Assembly (NCBI GenBank): GCA_025965155.1
Contig: JAOPXN010000010.1
Span: 1-44,056, forward strand
Length of the DNA stretch: 44,056 nt
Source: Propionibacteriaceae bacterium
GTDB lineage: Bacteria; Actinomycetota; Actinomycetes; Propionibacteriales; Propionibacteriaceae
Direction: 5' to 3'
Shown: positions 17,345-26,006 of the stretch, in pieces
Position numbering within the stretch: the stretch's first letter is position 1
Layout: each line of letters starts with the position of its first letter
The notes under the pieces: generated by a model
Database searches by the model: none
Seen by the model: the letters and a program-made list of their open reading frames with translations, nothing else
Told to the model about the DNA's origin: nothing
Translations under genes and position numbers: made by a program

Positions 17345-18231
17345 TGTCCGCAGCCACCGCAACCATCTCGATCCCGCGCGGCAACGCCGTTCACGGGTTC
17401 TTCCGAGAGCTGACCCGCAGCAAGACCGGCTTCGCCGGGTTCGTGCTGGTCGCACTGATCGTTGGCATGACCGTGATCGGGCCGCTGGTCGTGGACCCGT
17501 CGAACCCGACAGATGTGAACGCCATCTGGGGCGCACCCAGTGCCGAGCACTGGCTGGGCACCGACGGTAGCGGCAAGGACGTGCTGAAGCAGATCGTGCT
17601 CGGCGGCCGAACCGTGGTCTTCGTCGGCTTCGCCGCAGCCGCCATCACCACGGTGATCGCCGTGGTGATCGGCTCGCTGGCGGCCTACTTCCGTGGCCGC
17701 TTCGACTCGGTGATGCTGCAGCTCACCGACGTGGTGATGACCATTCCGCAGATCGTGCTGCTGGCCGTGCTCGGCGCCTTCTTCCGGCTTGACTCCCCCG
17801 CCATGCTGGCACTGATGATCGGCGCGTTGTCCTGGCCGATCCTGATGCGTTCCATCCGCGCCCAGGTGCTGTCGTTGAAGGAACGTGAGTTCGTCGAGGC
17901 CGCGCGACTGCTGGACCTCGGCACGTACCGGGTCGTCTTCATCGAGATCGTGCCGAACATGGCCTCCTACATCATGATCAACTTCATTATCGCGGTGACC
18001 AACGCCATCTATGCCCTGGTCGGCCTCTACCTGCTCGGCCTGGCCCCGCTGGCCGGCGCAAACTGGGGGATCATGATCAACGACGCGTGGATCAAGGGAG
18101 CCATGTTCCAGCAGGACTCGCTGCTCTACATCCTCGCCCCGATAGCCATGATCGTGCTGCTGCAGCTGGGACTCATTATGTTGACCCGTTCGCTGGAAGA
18201 GATCCTCAACCCCCGGCTCAGGGACCGCTGA
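17344..18231 (+). CDS. Peptide/nickel-type ABC transporter permease, DppC-like
   Basis: A 295-residue permease that pairs with the upstream one to form the membrane channel. It has the usual OppC N-terminal helix (about residues 34-55), the periplasmic NAIWGAPSAEHWLGTDGSGKD segment typical of DppC proteins, and the EAA loop REFVEAARLLDLGTYRVVF. The start ATG overlaps the previous stop (TGATG), so translation is probably coupled. A 55-base gap follows before the first ATPase gene. Confidence 0.94.
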   Translation: MSAATATISIPRGNAVHGFFRELTRSKTGFAGFVLVALIVGMTVIGPLVVDPSNPTDVNAIWGAPSAEHWLGTDGSGKDVLKQIVLGGRTVVFVGFAAAAITTVIAVVIGSLAAYFRGRFDSVMLQLTDVVMTIPQIVLLAVLGAFFRLDSPAMLALMIGALSWPILMRSIRAQVLSLKEREFVEAARLLDLGTYRVVFIEIVPNMASYIMINFIIAVTNAIYALVGLYLLGLAPLAGANWGIMINDAWIKGAMFQQDSLLYILAPIAMIVLLQLGLIMLTRSLEEILNPRLRDR

Positions 18232-18286
18232 TGAGGCGACCGATGATGCGCGACGTCCAGCCGATCAGCCCGACAGGAGCACCTGC

Positions 18287-19345
18287 ATGACCCAGACGAC
18301 AGACCAGCCGATCCTGTCGGTCCGCGACCTGGTGGTCTCCTACCGCAGCGGCAACGGACAGAGCGTCGACGCGGTGCGCGGGGTGAGCTTCGACCTCTAC
18401 CCCAACCAGTCGCTGGCACTGGTCGGCGAGTCGGGCTGCGGCAAGACCACCCTCGGTCTGGGCCTGCTCCGGCTGCTGCCGCGACTCGGCAGCATTCCCG
18501 CCGGCACCGTGACCTACCGTGGCAGATCAGACGCCGAGGTGGATGTCCTCGCCCTGCCGAAGAACGACCTGCGTCGGTGGCGCTGGCGTGAAGCCGCGAT
18601 GGTCTTCCAGGGGGCGATGAACTCGTTCAACCCGGTACTGCGGATCATCGACCAGATGGGCGACACCATCCGTGCCCATCGCGAAAAGGGCAGTCGCAGC
18701 GTCAGCAAGTCCGAGATCTGGGAACGCAGCGCCGACCTGATGCGGTCGGTCCGGTTGGAGCCCAAGCAGGTGCTGCCGAGCTATCCGCATGAGCTCTCCG
18801 GAGGGATGCGGCAGCGGGTGCTGATCGCCATGAGCCTGCTGCTGGACCCCAAGCTGCTGATCCTGGACGAGCCGACCACGGCGCTCGACATCCTGACCCA
18901 GCGGGCGGTGGTGGATGTGTTGCAGGAGCTACGGGCCGAGCGGAAGTTCGCGATGATCTTCATCTCTCATGACCTCGGGGTTGCCGCCGAGCTGGCCGAC
19001 CGGGTGGCCACCATGTACGCCGGCCGGATCATCGAGACCGGAACGGCGAGCGATATCTTCTACTCCCCCCGGCATCCGTACACCTCCGGTCTGATCAACG
19101 CGGTGCCGCCGGTGGTGGGCGACCTCCCCGAGCTCGCCTCGATCCCCGGATCGCCTCCAGGGTTGAACAGTCTGCCGCCGGGATGCAAGTTCAACCCGCG
19201 CTGCAGCTATGTCGAGGACCGGTGTCTGAGCACCGATCCCGACCTGTTGACCATCTCTGCCCGCCCGGCAGGGATGAGCCACGAAGCCGCCTGCCTGCGC
19301 TGGCAGGACGTCGTCCACGAACGAAAGGTGGTGGCCCGTGCCTGA
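18287..19345 (+). CDS. Peptide ABC transporter ATP-binding protein, DppD-like
   Basis: A 352-residue ATPase that drives the importer. Walker A is GESGCGKTT (residues 47-55), the ABC signature is LSGGMRQR (170-177), Walker B is LLILDEPTTALD, and the H-loop is FISHDLG. The C-terminal oligopeptide/dipeptide extension, with the Cys set CKFNPRCSYVEDRC, is typical of DppD/OppD proteins and can bind an iron-sulfur cluster in some of them. AGGAGCACCTGC precedes the ATG. The last 8 bases overlap the next gene. Confidence 0.95.
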   Translation: MTQTTDQPILSVRDLVVSYRSGNGQSVDAVRGVSFDLYPNQSLALVGESGCGKTTLGLGLLRLLPRLGSIPAGTVTYRGRSDAEVDVLALPKNDLRRWRWREAAMVFQGAMNSFNPVLRIIDQMGDTIRAHREKGSRSVSKSEIWERSADLMRSVRLEPKQVLPSYPHELSGGMRQRVLIAMSLLLDPKLLILDEPTTALDILTQRAVVDVLQELRAERKFAMIFISHDLGVAAELADRVATMYAGRIIETGTASDIFYSPRHPYTSGLINAVPPVVGDLPELASIPGSPPGLNSLPPGCKFNPRCSYVEDRCLSTDPDLLTISARPAGMSHEAACLRWQDVVHERKVVARA

Positions 19346-20369
19346 GCGCACTCCGCTGATCAGTCTGCGAGGCGCCTCGCAGACGTTCCACTCCAAGAGC
19401 GGCGACATCCCGGCGGTCGACAACGTCGACATCTCCGTCGGGCCCGGGGAGGTGCTCTGCCTGGTCGGTGAGTCCGGCTGCGGAAAAACCACCAGTGCGC
19501 GGATGGCCGCAGGGCTGTCCCGACCCACCAGCGGCACGGTGGAGTTCGAAGGCAAGGACATCTGGTCGATGTCGAAGGAGGAGTTCGTCACCTTCCGCAA
19601 GTCGGTGCAGTACGTGCACCAGGACCCGTACGCCTCGCTGAACCCGATCCGCGACATCCACAAGACGCTGTCGGCTCCGTTGCTCAAACACGGCATCGCC
19701 AAGAACCGCAGCGAGGGCTGGACGCAGTCGGCAGAGCTGCTTCGCCGGGTCGACCTGACACCGCCGGAGAACTACCTGCCCAAGTTTCCGCACCAGCTCT
19801 CAGGTGGCCAGCGCCAGCGGGTCGCGGTGGCGCGGGCGCTGACCTTGAACCCGAAGCTGATCATCGCGGACGAGTCCACCTCAATGCTCGACGTCTCCAT
19901 CCGGGTCGGCATGTTGAACATGCTGGGCCGGCTGCGCGACGAGCTCGGAGTCGGGTTCTTGTTCATCACCCACGACCTGGCCATCGCCAAGTACTTCGGC
20001 TGGCGGGGGAAGATCGCGGTGATGTACCTGGGCCGGGTGGTCGAGTTCGGCGACACACCCGACGTGATCAACAACCCCCAGCACCCCTATACCAAGGCCT
20101 TGCTGGACGCGGTACCGGAGCCGGATCCCGACCTGACCAAGACCAAGAAGCCCGGCGGCGGGCTCCGTTCAGCAGATATCCCCAGTCTGCGTAACCTGCC
20201 GCCGGGGTGCACCTTCCACCCTCGGTGCCCCCTGTTTGAAGAGGGCACCTGCAACACCGTACGTCCCGAGCTGACCTTGCTCGACTCTGGTCGACAGGTG
20301 TCCTGCCACGTAGTTGCACGTCGTGGCTCCATCAACGCTCCTGCGGGAGCGAGCGCGGGTGGGAGCTGA
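19338..20369 (+). CDS. Peptide ABC transporter ATP-binding protein, DppF-like
   Basis: A 343-residue second ATPase of the importer, forming a heterodimer with the DppD-like protein. Walker A is GESGCGKTT (44-52), the signature is LSGGQRQR (154-161), Walker B is LIIADESTSMLD and the H-loop is FITHDLA. It keeps the C-terminal extension with CTFHPRCPLFEEGTC. The usual Walker B E-P is E-S here, a common variation in this subfamily. The start is GTG inside the end of the previous gene, and its stop overlaps the next ATG as TGATG. Confidence 0.94.
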   Translation: MPERTPLISLRGASQTFHSKSGDIPAVDNVDISVGPGEVLCLVGESGCGKTTSARMAAGLSRPTSGTVEFEGKDIWSMSKEEFVTFRKSVQYVHQDPYASLNPIRDIHKTLSAPLLKHGIAKNRSEGWTQSAELLRRVDLTPPENYLPKFPHQLSGGQRQRVAVARALTLNPKLIIADESTSMLDVSIRVGMLNMLGRLRDELGVGFLFITHDLAIAKYFGWRGKIAVMYLGRVVEFGDTPDVINNPQHPYTKALLDAVPEPDPDLTKTKKPGGGLRSADIPSLRNLPPGCTFHPRCPLFEEGTCNTVRPELTLLDSGRQVSCHVVARRGSINAPAGASAGGS

Positions 20370-20557
20370 TGCTTCCAGCCATTAGGGCAGTCCTCGGACT
20401 GGCCTGCTTCTTTGTTGCCGGGTCAGCTCTGATGCTGCTCGTCGTCAAGCCCGGAACGGGTGAGTTTGTCGTGACCGTGTTCAGCCTGGCCATTGGGCTG
20501 GCACTAGGCGCTGTTGCCATACCGCTGATCCGTATGAACGGACGGCACCATCACTGA
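20369..20557 (+). CDS. 62-residue membrane protein embedded in the ABC importer operon
   Basis: A small protein with two predicted membrane helices (about residues 5-27 and 33-53) and a basic tail ending NGRHHH. Its ATG overlaps the stop of the DppF-like gene (TGATG), and the binding-protein gene follows 10 bases later, so it is almost surely translated. I recognise no family. It may be a small accessory of the permease, but that is inference from position only. Confidence 0.7.
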   Translation: MLPAIRAVLGLACFFVAGSALMLLVVKPGTGEFVVTVFSLAIGLALGAVAIPLIRMNGRHHH

Positions 20558-20567
20558 GGAGAAGAAA

Positions 20568-22391
20568 GTGACCGAAGAGATCTTCCTGTCGCGGCGTGCA
20601 CTGCTGCAGTTGATCGGCCTGTCCGCAGCCGGAGTTGCGGGTGTCGGCGGCCTGGCGGCCTGCGCGCCGGCAGCACCCAACGACGGTTCAGCCGGGTCCA
20701 CCGGAGGTGAGTTCCACGGCGCCTGGCCGTACAAGCAGCCACCCGAGGGCAACTTCAACAACGCTGCAGGGCCGTTCGGTGGTGTGCCGTACCGGATCCT
20801 CGCTGATGGTCCGTATGCCGACCTGATCTGCCTGCCGTCGGGCTTCTACCTCTGGGCTGACAAGGCCTGGGAGCTGATGCTCGCTGAGTCGTACAAGCTG
20901 GACTCCGCCGCCAACACCTTCACCGTGAAGATAAAGCCGAACCTGAAGTGGAGCGACGGGGCGGCGCTGACGTCGAAGGACTACATGACGACGTTCTGGT
21001 GCCAGTACCTGCAGCGCACCTCGCTGTGGAACTACGTCACCAAGATCGAAGCGCCGGACGACCTCACCTTCGTGATCACCATGAACCAGCCCTCCACCGT
21101 GGTGGAGCGCTACATCCTGCGCAGCACGATCATCTCGACCGCGGTCTTCGGCGAGTGGGCCGACAAGGCCAGCGCGCTGGTGGCGTCCGGCAAGGACATG
21201 GACTCCTCCGAGGGAGGCAACCTCAGCAGCGAGTTCCAGAAGTTCTCGCCGAAGGAGTACGTCGCCAACGGCCCATACAACATCGACTACAACGCCATCT
21301 CCAACACCCAGATCACCATGGTGAAGAACGCCAGCGGTTACGGTGCGGACAAGGTGAAGTTCGAGAAGCTGGTGATCTACAACGGTGAGACCCCCGAGGT
21401 CACACCTTTGGTGCAGAGCAAGGACGTCGACTACGCGACCCACGGTTTCCCGACCGCTTCGGAGAAGTCGTTCCAGAGCGCCGGCTTCCGGATCCTGCGG
21501 CCACCGGTCTACTCCGGCCCCGCGATCCTGTTCAATATCGACAAGCTGCCGGAGTTCAAGGACGAGCGGGTCCGGCAGGCGTTTGCGCATGCCATCGACC
21601 GCAACACCAACGGCACGGTGTCGCTCGGCGACTCGGGCAAGGGTGTGCAGTACATGGCCGGGTTCTCCGACAACCAGCTCGACCAGTGGCTGTCGGCAGA
21701 CGACAAGGCCAAGCTGAACACCTACGACTACGACCAGGACAAGGCCAGCCAGCTGCTCACCGCCGCCGGGTGGAAGAAGGACGGCGCCAGCTGGAAGAAG
21801 CCGGACGGCAAGGCAGCGGTGTACGAGATCCAGTTCCCCGGCCCGTTCGCCGACTGGTCCGCGGCCGGCACCAATGCTGCCGAGCAGCTGTCGCAGTTCG
21901 GCATCAAGGTGACTCCCCGTGGTCTGGACGACAAGCAGGCCCCGGTGGACATCGACAAGGGCAACTTCGAGCTGGCCATCCAGGCGTGGGGCAGCTCCAA
22001 CCACCCGCACCCGCACTTCGCCTTCGTCCAGGATCTCTTCACCCACAACATTCCGATCGCCAAGAACCAGGGCGGCAAGGGCATGGGCTTCGAGCTGAAG
22101 ACCACGACCAAGGCGCTCGGTGACGTCGACCTCGAAGAGGTCGTCACCCAGGCCGGCTCCGGCCTGGACGAGGCGGAGCAGAAGGCCAACGTCACCAAGG
22201 CGGCGCTGGCCTTCAACGAGCTGCTGCCGATGGTCCCGCTGTTCGAGCGGTACGGCAACAACCCTGCTCTGGAAGGCCAACGGGTCGAGTCCTTCCCGGC
22301 CGACGACGATCCGATCCTGAAGAACGCTCCGTACGCGGACAACTTCGTGATCATGTGGATCGCGAACGGCAAGCTGGCGCCGGTCGCCTGA
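20568..22391 (+). CDS. Peptide ABC transporter substrate-binding lipoprotein (SBP_bac_5 family)
   Basis: A 607-residue extracellular binding protein. The N-terminus has a twin-arginine motif (SRRALLQ, residues 8-14), a hydrophobic stretch and the lipobox LAAC with Cys32 as lipid anchor. It should therefore be exported, probably folded through Tat, and tethered to the membrane. The rest is a family 5 solute-binding fold with features such as KPNLKWSDGAALTSKDYMTT and DERVRQAFAHAIDRN. It captures the ligand, probably a peptide, and delivers it to the DppBC-like channel. The start is GTG behind GAGGAGAAG. It is last in the operon, and a good terminator follows. Confidence 0.94.
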   Translation: MTEEIFLSRRALLQLIGLSAAGVAGVGGLAACAPAAPNDGSAGSTGGEFHGAWPYKQPPEGNFNNAAGPFGGVPYRILADGPYADLICLPSGFYLWADKAWELMLAESYKLDSAANTFTVKIKPNLKWSDGAALTSKDYMTTFWCQYLQRTSLWNYVTKIEAPDDLTFVITMNQPSTVVERYILRSTIISTAVFGEWADKASALVASGKDMDSSEGGNLSSEFQKFSPKEYVANGPYNIDYNAISNTQITMVKNASGYGADKVKFEKLVIYNGETPEVTPLVQSKDVDYATHGFPTASEKSFQSAGFRILRPPVYSGPAILFNIDKLPEFKDERVRQAFAHAIDRNTNGTVSLGDSGKGVQYMAGFSDNQLDQWLSADDKAKLNTYDYDQDKASQLLTAAGWKKDGASWKKPDGKAAVYEIQFPGPFADWSAAGTNAAEQLSQFGIKVTPRGLDDKQAPVDIDKGNFELAIQAWGSSNHPHPHFAFVQDLFTHNIPIAKNQGGKGMGFELKTTTKALGDVDLEEVVTQAGSGLDEAEQKANVTKAALAFNELLPMVPLFERYGNNPALEGQRVESFPADDDPILKNAPYADNFVIMWIANGKLAPVA

Positions 22392-22401
22392 GACCCCACG
22401 G

Positions 22402-22443
22402 ACGCCCGCGGGCCGGCCCAGTGGTCGTCCCCGCGGGCGTTTC
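22402..22443 (+). terminator. Terminator after the ABC importer operon
   Basis: ACGCCCGCGGG (22402-22412) pairs perfectly with CCCGCGGGCGT (22430-22440) and is followed by TTTC. It lies 11 bases after the stop of the binding-protein gene. Confidence 0.8.
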
Positions 22444-22447
22444 TGCG

Positions 22448-22491
22448 TCCCGCTCCGCGGGCGATCTGGGTCCCGCTCCGCAGGCGATCTA
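22448..22491. repeat. Short tandem direct repeat upstream of mdh
   Basis: Two 21-base copies that begin GTCCCGCTCCGC and end GGCGATCT lie at 22448-22468 and 22471-22491, differing at one position. They lie in the 256-base gap between the importer terminator and mdh, where I see no gene. Confidence 0.6.
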
Positions 22492-22647
22492 CTTCGCCGC
22501 ACCTGATCACCCACCGATCGCCTGAACCTACTGCTCCCCTGCTAGCGTCAGACCTGGCACGCCTCGGCGCGCCTGGCCAACTCGACACATTCGACTCAGC
22601 ACATTCGGGGGTCGACCCACCATGGAACTTAAGACAGGGAGATCGCA

Positions 22648-23658
22648 GTGAGCACTACGTCCGTCGCCGGCAAGGCACCCGTCAAGGTCGCCGTGACCGG
22701 AGCAGCCGGTCAGATCTGCTACAGCCTTCTGTTCCGGATCGCCAGCGGGTCCCTGCTCGGCCCTGACCAACCGGTGGAGCTGCGGCTGCTGGAGATCACG
22801 CCGGCGCTGAAGGCGCTCGAGGGAGTCGTGATGGAGCTGGAGGACTGTGCTTTCCCGCTGCTGAGCTCAGTCACGATCGGCGACGACGCCAACCACATCT
22901 TCGACGGGGCCAATCTTGCCCTGCTGGTCGGCGCCCGTCCCCGTACCAAGGGAATGGAGCGCGGCGACCTGCTTGAGGCCAACGGAGCCATCTTCACCGC
23001 CCAGGGCAAGGCGCTGAACGCGAACGCCGCCGATGACGTGTTGGTGCTGGTGACCGGTAACCCGGCGAACACGAATGCGCTGATCGCCATGAGCAACGCA
23101 CCGGACATCCCGCGGGAGCGCTTCAACGCGCTGACCCGGCTGGACCACAACCGCGCCAAGGCGCAGCTGGCGAAGAAGACCGGCGCTCCCGTCACCGACA
23201 TCCGCCGGATCACCATCTGGGGCAACCACTCCGCCACCCAGTACCCCGACATCTTCCACGCCGAGGTCGGTGGGCGGAATGCCGCGGAGGTGGTCAACGA
23301 CCAGAGCTGGATCGAGAACACCTTCCTCCCGACCGTGCAGCAGCGCGGCGCGGCCATCATCGAGGCCAGGGGCGCAAGCTCGGCGGCCAGCGCGGCCAAC
23401 GCCACGGTGGAGCACGCCCGCGACTGGATCCTCGGCACGCCGGAGGGTGACTGGGTGTCCCAGGCCGTTCCCTCCGACGGCTCCTACGGGGTTCCCGAGG
23501 GCCTGATCTCCTCCTTCCCGGTGACCACCTCCGCCGGCAGCTACAGCATCGTGCAGGGCCTCGAGATCGACGACTTCTCCCGCGGCAAGATCGACGCCAG
23601 CGTTGCTGAGCTGGTCGAGGAACGTGACGCGGTCAAGGCGCTCGGCCTGATTGGCTGA
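22648..23658 (+). CDS. mdh: Malate dehydrogenase
   Basis: A 336-residue NAD-dependent malate dehydrogenase that oxidises malate to oxaloacetate in the TCA cycle. It has the nucleotide loop [17 protein letters not shown], the substrate-binding arginines in [14 protein letters not shown], the LTRLDHNRA segment and the catalytic His in [12 protein letters not shown]. It belongs to the cytosolic-type subgroup of about 330 residues common in actinobacteria. The start is GTG with GGGAG about 8 bases upstream. In many actinobacteria mdh follows DUF3017, folD and purH; here it lies near them but on the opposite strand. Confidence 0.97.
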   Translation: MSTTSVAGKAPVKVAVTGAAGQICYSLLFRIASGSLLGPDQPVELRLLEITPALKALEGVVMELEDCAFPLLSSVTIGDDANHIFDGANLALLVGARPRTKGMERGDLLEANGAIFTAQGKALNANAADDVLVLVTGNPANTNALIAMSNAPDIPRERFNALTRLDHNRAKAQLAKKTGAPVTDIRRITIWGNHSATQYPDIFHAEVGGRNAAEVVNDQSWIENTFLPTVQQRGAAIIEARGASSAASAANATVEHARDWILGTPEGDWVSQAVPSDGSYGVPEGLISSFPVTTSAGSYSIVQGLEIDDFSRGKIDASVAELVEERDAVKALGLIG

Positions 23659-23723
23659 AGCCGGCTGTGGATGCTGCGTCGGGTCGTCGCGACACCGGCG
23701 GCCCGGTAGGCAACACTAGAACC

Positions 23724-24608
23724 ATGACTGAGAATGGCCGCGGCAGTAGCGAGGATCCGCAGAACACCCCCCAGGTGGACTCCGAGCGGCCGGACTCCGG
23801 GGCGGATGGACCGAACCCGTTCAGCCGCGAGGCCGCCGAGCGTCCCGAGGCGCCGCAGCAGCAGGTGTCGGGGCAGCCGGCCGGATCGTCGAGTACCTCA
23901 TCGCCGCCCTCAGCCGAGCGGACGGAGCCGGGCGAGGGTGCTGCCGGCCCCTACGGCGCTCAGGGCTACCCCGGGACCGGCTCGCCGGGCTCTGCTCCGT
24001 ACAGCCCACAGAGCTCCGGTCCCTACCACCCGCAGAGCTCCGGCCCGTACCACCCGCAGAGCTCCGCGGGACCTGGCGAGCCGCCCCCGTCGGGTCAAGC
24101 GTGGCCGGGCTACCCGACGCAGAGCAGCGCCGGCGAACCGGGCCCGTACGGCGGCTATCCCGGTGGCCCTGGGCAGTACCCGTACGGCAACCCGCAATGG
24201 CAACCTGATCAGGGCTATCCGCAGCAGCCACTGCCCTACGGGGACGGGCAGGACACGTCCGCGTCCGGATACGGTGGCGGCCCCTACGAGACCAACCCGT
24301 ACCAGGCGGCCCCTTACCATCCCGGTGTCAGTGGCTACGCGCCGTACGGGACGCCCGTCGAGAGTCACCCGCAGGCGGTGGTGGCGTTGATCCTGGGGAT
24401 TATCGGGCTGGTCGCCTGCCCGATCGTCGGTCCGGGCGCTGTGTACCTGGGCCACAAGGCACGGAAGGAAATCGACGCCGAGCCACACCGCTACACAGGT
24501 CGAGGCATGGCGACTACCGGTTTTGTTCTCGGCATCGTCGGCACCTTGTTCCTGGTCCTTTCCGTGGTCTTGTTGACCGTCCTCGGTATTGCCAGCTCCT
24601 CCTACTGA
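23724..24608 (+). CDS. DUF4190-type membrane protein with long Pro/Gly/Tyr-rich N-terminus
   Basis: A 294-residue protein. Residues 1 to about 215 are low-complexity and rich in Pro, Gly, Ser, Tyr and Gln, with the repeat GPYHPQSS. Residues of about 218-294 are a DUF4190 domain: two membrane helices (VVALILGIIGLVACPIVG and GFVLGIVGTLFLVLSVVLL) flanking the GHKARKEID loop. Function unknown. The N-terminal tail should be cytoplasmic and disordered. I chose ATG 23724, which has AACACT ending 7 bases before it and no Shine-Dalgarno, consistent with a leaderless message. It is the first of three DUF4190 genes in a row. Confidence 0.82.
   Translation: MTENGRGSSEDPQNTPQVDSERPDSGADGPNPFSREAAERPEAPQQQVSGQPAGSSSTSSPPSAERTEPGEGAAGPYGAQGYPGTGSPGSAPYSPQSSGPYHPQSSGPYHPQSSAGPGEPPPSGQAWPGYPTQSSAGEPGPYGGYPGGPGQYPYGNPQWQPDQGYPQQPLPYGDGQDTSASGYGGGPYETNPYQAAPYHPGVSGYAPYGTPVESHPQAVVALILGIIGLVACPIVGPGAVYLGHKARKEIDAEPHRYTGRGMATTGFVLGIVGTLFLVLSVVLLTVLGIASSSY
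24009..24066 (+). repeat. 24-base tandem repeat coding GPYHPQSS
   Basis: Two full 24-base copies (24009-24032 and 24033-24056) and a partial third lie within the Pro-rich part of the first DUF4190 gene. Differences fall at synonymous positions, so the peptide repeat is retained. Confidence 0.7.
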
Positions 24609-24748
24609 GCGTTGGAGATCGGGCTAGCTAATCGATTTTCGTCGCCCCAACGGAGGCGAACCGTGTTGCCAGATTGTGACCTGGAAGTCGGCGCGGACAC
24701 GCAGGCGAGAATGGCGATCGGCACTGCCGTTAGGTCAGACTGTCCGCC

Positions 24749-25057
24749 ATGAGTAACCCTTACGACCAGAATCCCTACGCCGCCGGCGGTGGTCTTCCGC
24801 AACCCCACCCCAAGGGCACGACCGTCCTTGTGCTGGGGATCGTCAGCCTCTTCGTCTGCGGCATCATCCTCGGCCCGATCGCCTTGATCCAAGGAAACCG
24901 CGCCCTCCGCGAGATCGATGCGAACCCCGGCGCCTACACCAACCGGCAGCATGTGGTGATCGGCCGCATCCTCGGCATCGTCGCCATCGTGCTGTGGGTC
25001 ATCGGCATCATCATCAACATCTTCGCGTTCGGCGCCGGGATGACAACCCCAAACTGA
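24749..25057 (+). CDS. DUF4190-type small membrane protein
   Basis: A 102-residue protein with a short Pro-rich N-terminus (NPYDQNPYAAGG) and two membrane helices around the loop GNRALREIDANPGAY. It is clearly paralogous to the genes on either side. No Shine-Dalgarno sequence is visible; CAGACT ends 8 bases before the ATG, which would suit a leaderless transcript. A hairpin terminator follows. Function unknown. Confidence 0.82.
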   Translation: MSNPYDQNPYAAGGGLPQPHPKGTTVLVLGIVSLFVCGIILGPIALIQGNRALREIDANPGAYTNRQHVVIGRILGIVAIVLWVIGIIINIFAFGAGMTTPN

Positions 25058-25094
25058 AAGCCCTAGCGCCGACCCGTGGGTCGACACCTCAGCG

Positions 25095-25123
25095 AGGGCC
25101 GTCACCGTCTCGGTGGCGGCCCT
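25095..25123 (+). terminator. Hairpin after second DUF4190 gene
   Basis: AGGGCCGTCACCG pairs with CGGTGGCGGCCCT (one G-T pair) around a TCT loop. It is followed by TTGTG, a poor U-tract. It separates the second and third DUF4190 genes. Confidence 0.65.
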
Positions 25124-25221
25124 TGTGCGTGCCTTCCCGCCGTACGGCTTGGCCGCACCCGGGCTTTCCCAGGTCGGTTAGGCTTGGACCGTAGATCGAC
25201 ACTCCTAGCCCAAGGGCCGTC

Positions 25222-25608
25222 ATGACCGAGTACAACCCCTACCAGCCGCCGTCATCGTCTGCCTACCCGCCGCCCCAGCCCGCGTCGCAGCCCTCGCCGG
25301 CAGGAGCGCTCCGACAGAGCTATCCGCCGATCTACTCCACCCCGCGAGAGCACCCGCAGGGGACCACCGTGCTGGTGCTCGGCATCCTGGGCCTCATGGT
25401 AGGCCTCTGTGGCCCGGCGGCCTGGTGGATGGGAAACAAGGCACTTCGCGAGATCCGGAGCTCCGGCGTGGTTTACGCCAACGAGCAGCAGATCGTCGTT
25501 GGCAGGATCCTCGGCATCGCGGCGACCATCCTGCTGATGATCTCGGTCGTCTTCGTTGTCGTACTGATCGGCATCCTCGCCATTACGACGGCCATGGGAT
25601 CGGCGTAA
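25222..25608 (+). CDS. DUF4190-type small membrane protein
   Basis: A 128-residue third paralogue. It has a Pro/Ser-rich N-terminal tail (about 45 residues), then two membrane helices flanking GNKALREIRSSGVVYANEQQ, the family loop. Upstream, TAGGCT around 25189-25194 is a plausible -10 element, with a short leader before the ATG and a weak AAGGG site. It converges on the DUF3017 gene, with an 82-base gap in which nothing was seen. Function unknown. Confidence 0.82.
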   Translation: MTEYNPYQPPSSSAYPPPQPASQPSPAGALRQSYPPIYSTPREHPQGTTVLVLGILGLMVGLCGPAAWWMGNKALREIRSSGVVYANEQQIVVGRILGIAATILLMISVVFVVVLIGILAITTAMGSA

Positions 25609-25690
25609 CCACCTCGGGCCGCGGCTGAGTCATCACAGTCGGTCGTCCCGGACGTTGTCAGAGTGCCCAGAGCCTGTCGCCGTGAACGGG

Positions 25691-25984
25691 TCAGCGTCCG
25701 TTGGGCACCACGATGGCCAGCGCCACGATGGCAGCACCGGTGAACGCCATCACGATGATGTCGAAGACGCGACCTCGTACCTGCAGCAGGCCTGCCTCCC
25801 GCCCCGGTAGCGCCAGTCGCTCCACCGCCCCGATGGCCAGCGACGCACCGATGATCAGGCAGCCCAGCCGCCAGGTGTCGCGGCCGAGCAGGGTCACCAG
25901 CAGCCCGCAGACGACGCCCGCGACGACAACCAGCAACGGCCACTGCCGCACCGATCGAGCCGCACCGGCGTCCCGCTTGTTCAT
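25691..25984 (-). CDS. DUF3017 membrane protein
   Basis: A 97-residue protein with three predicted membrane helices, recognised as DUF3017 from the sequence type (QWPLLVVVAGVVCGLLV, WRLGCLIIGASLAIGAVERLALP) and from its place directly after folD, the usual actinobacterial arrangement. I chose ATG 25984 because GGAAG lies about 7 bases upstream; a TTG two codons earlier is possible. Function unknown. It is last in the purN-purH-folD transcript. Confidence 0.85.
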   Translation of the reverse strand: MNKRDAGAARSVRQWPLLVVVAGVVCGLLVTLLGRDTWRLGCLIIGASLAIGAVERLALPGREAGLLQVRGRVFDIIVMAFTGAAIVALAIVVPNGR

Positions 25985-26006
25985 GATCAACTTCCACGCC
26001 GCACGA

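Noticed and set aside
20688-22514. A 608-codon open frame on the minus strand
   Set aside because: It is exactly antisense to the binding-protein gene, has shadow composition (strings of Val, Leu, Arg and Gly) and no recognisable domain. High GC makes such frames common.
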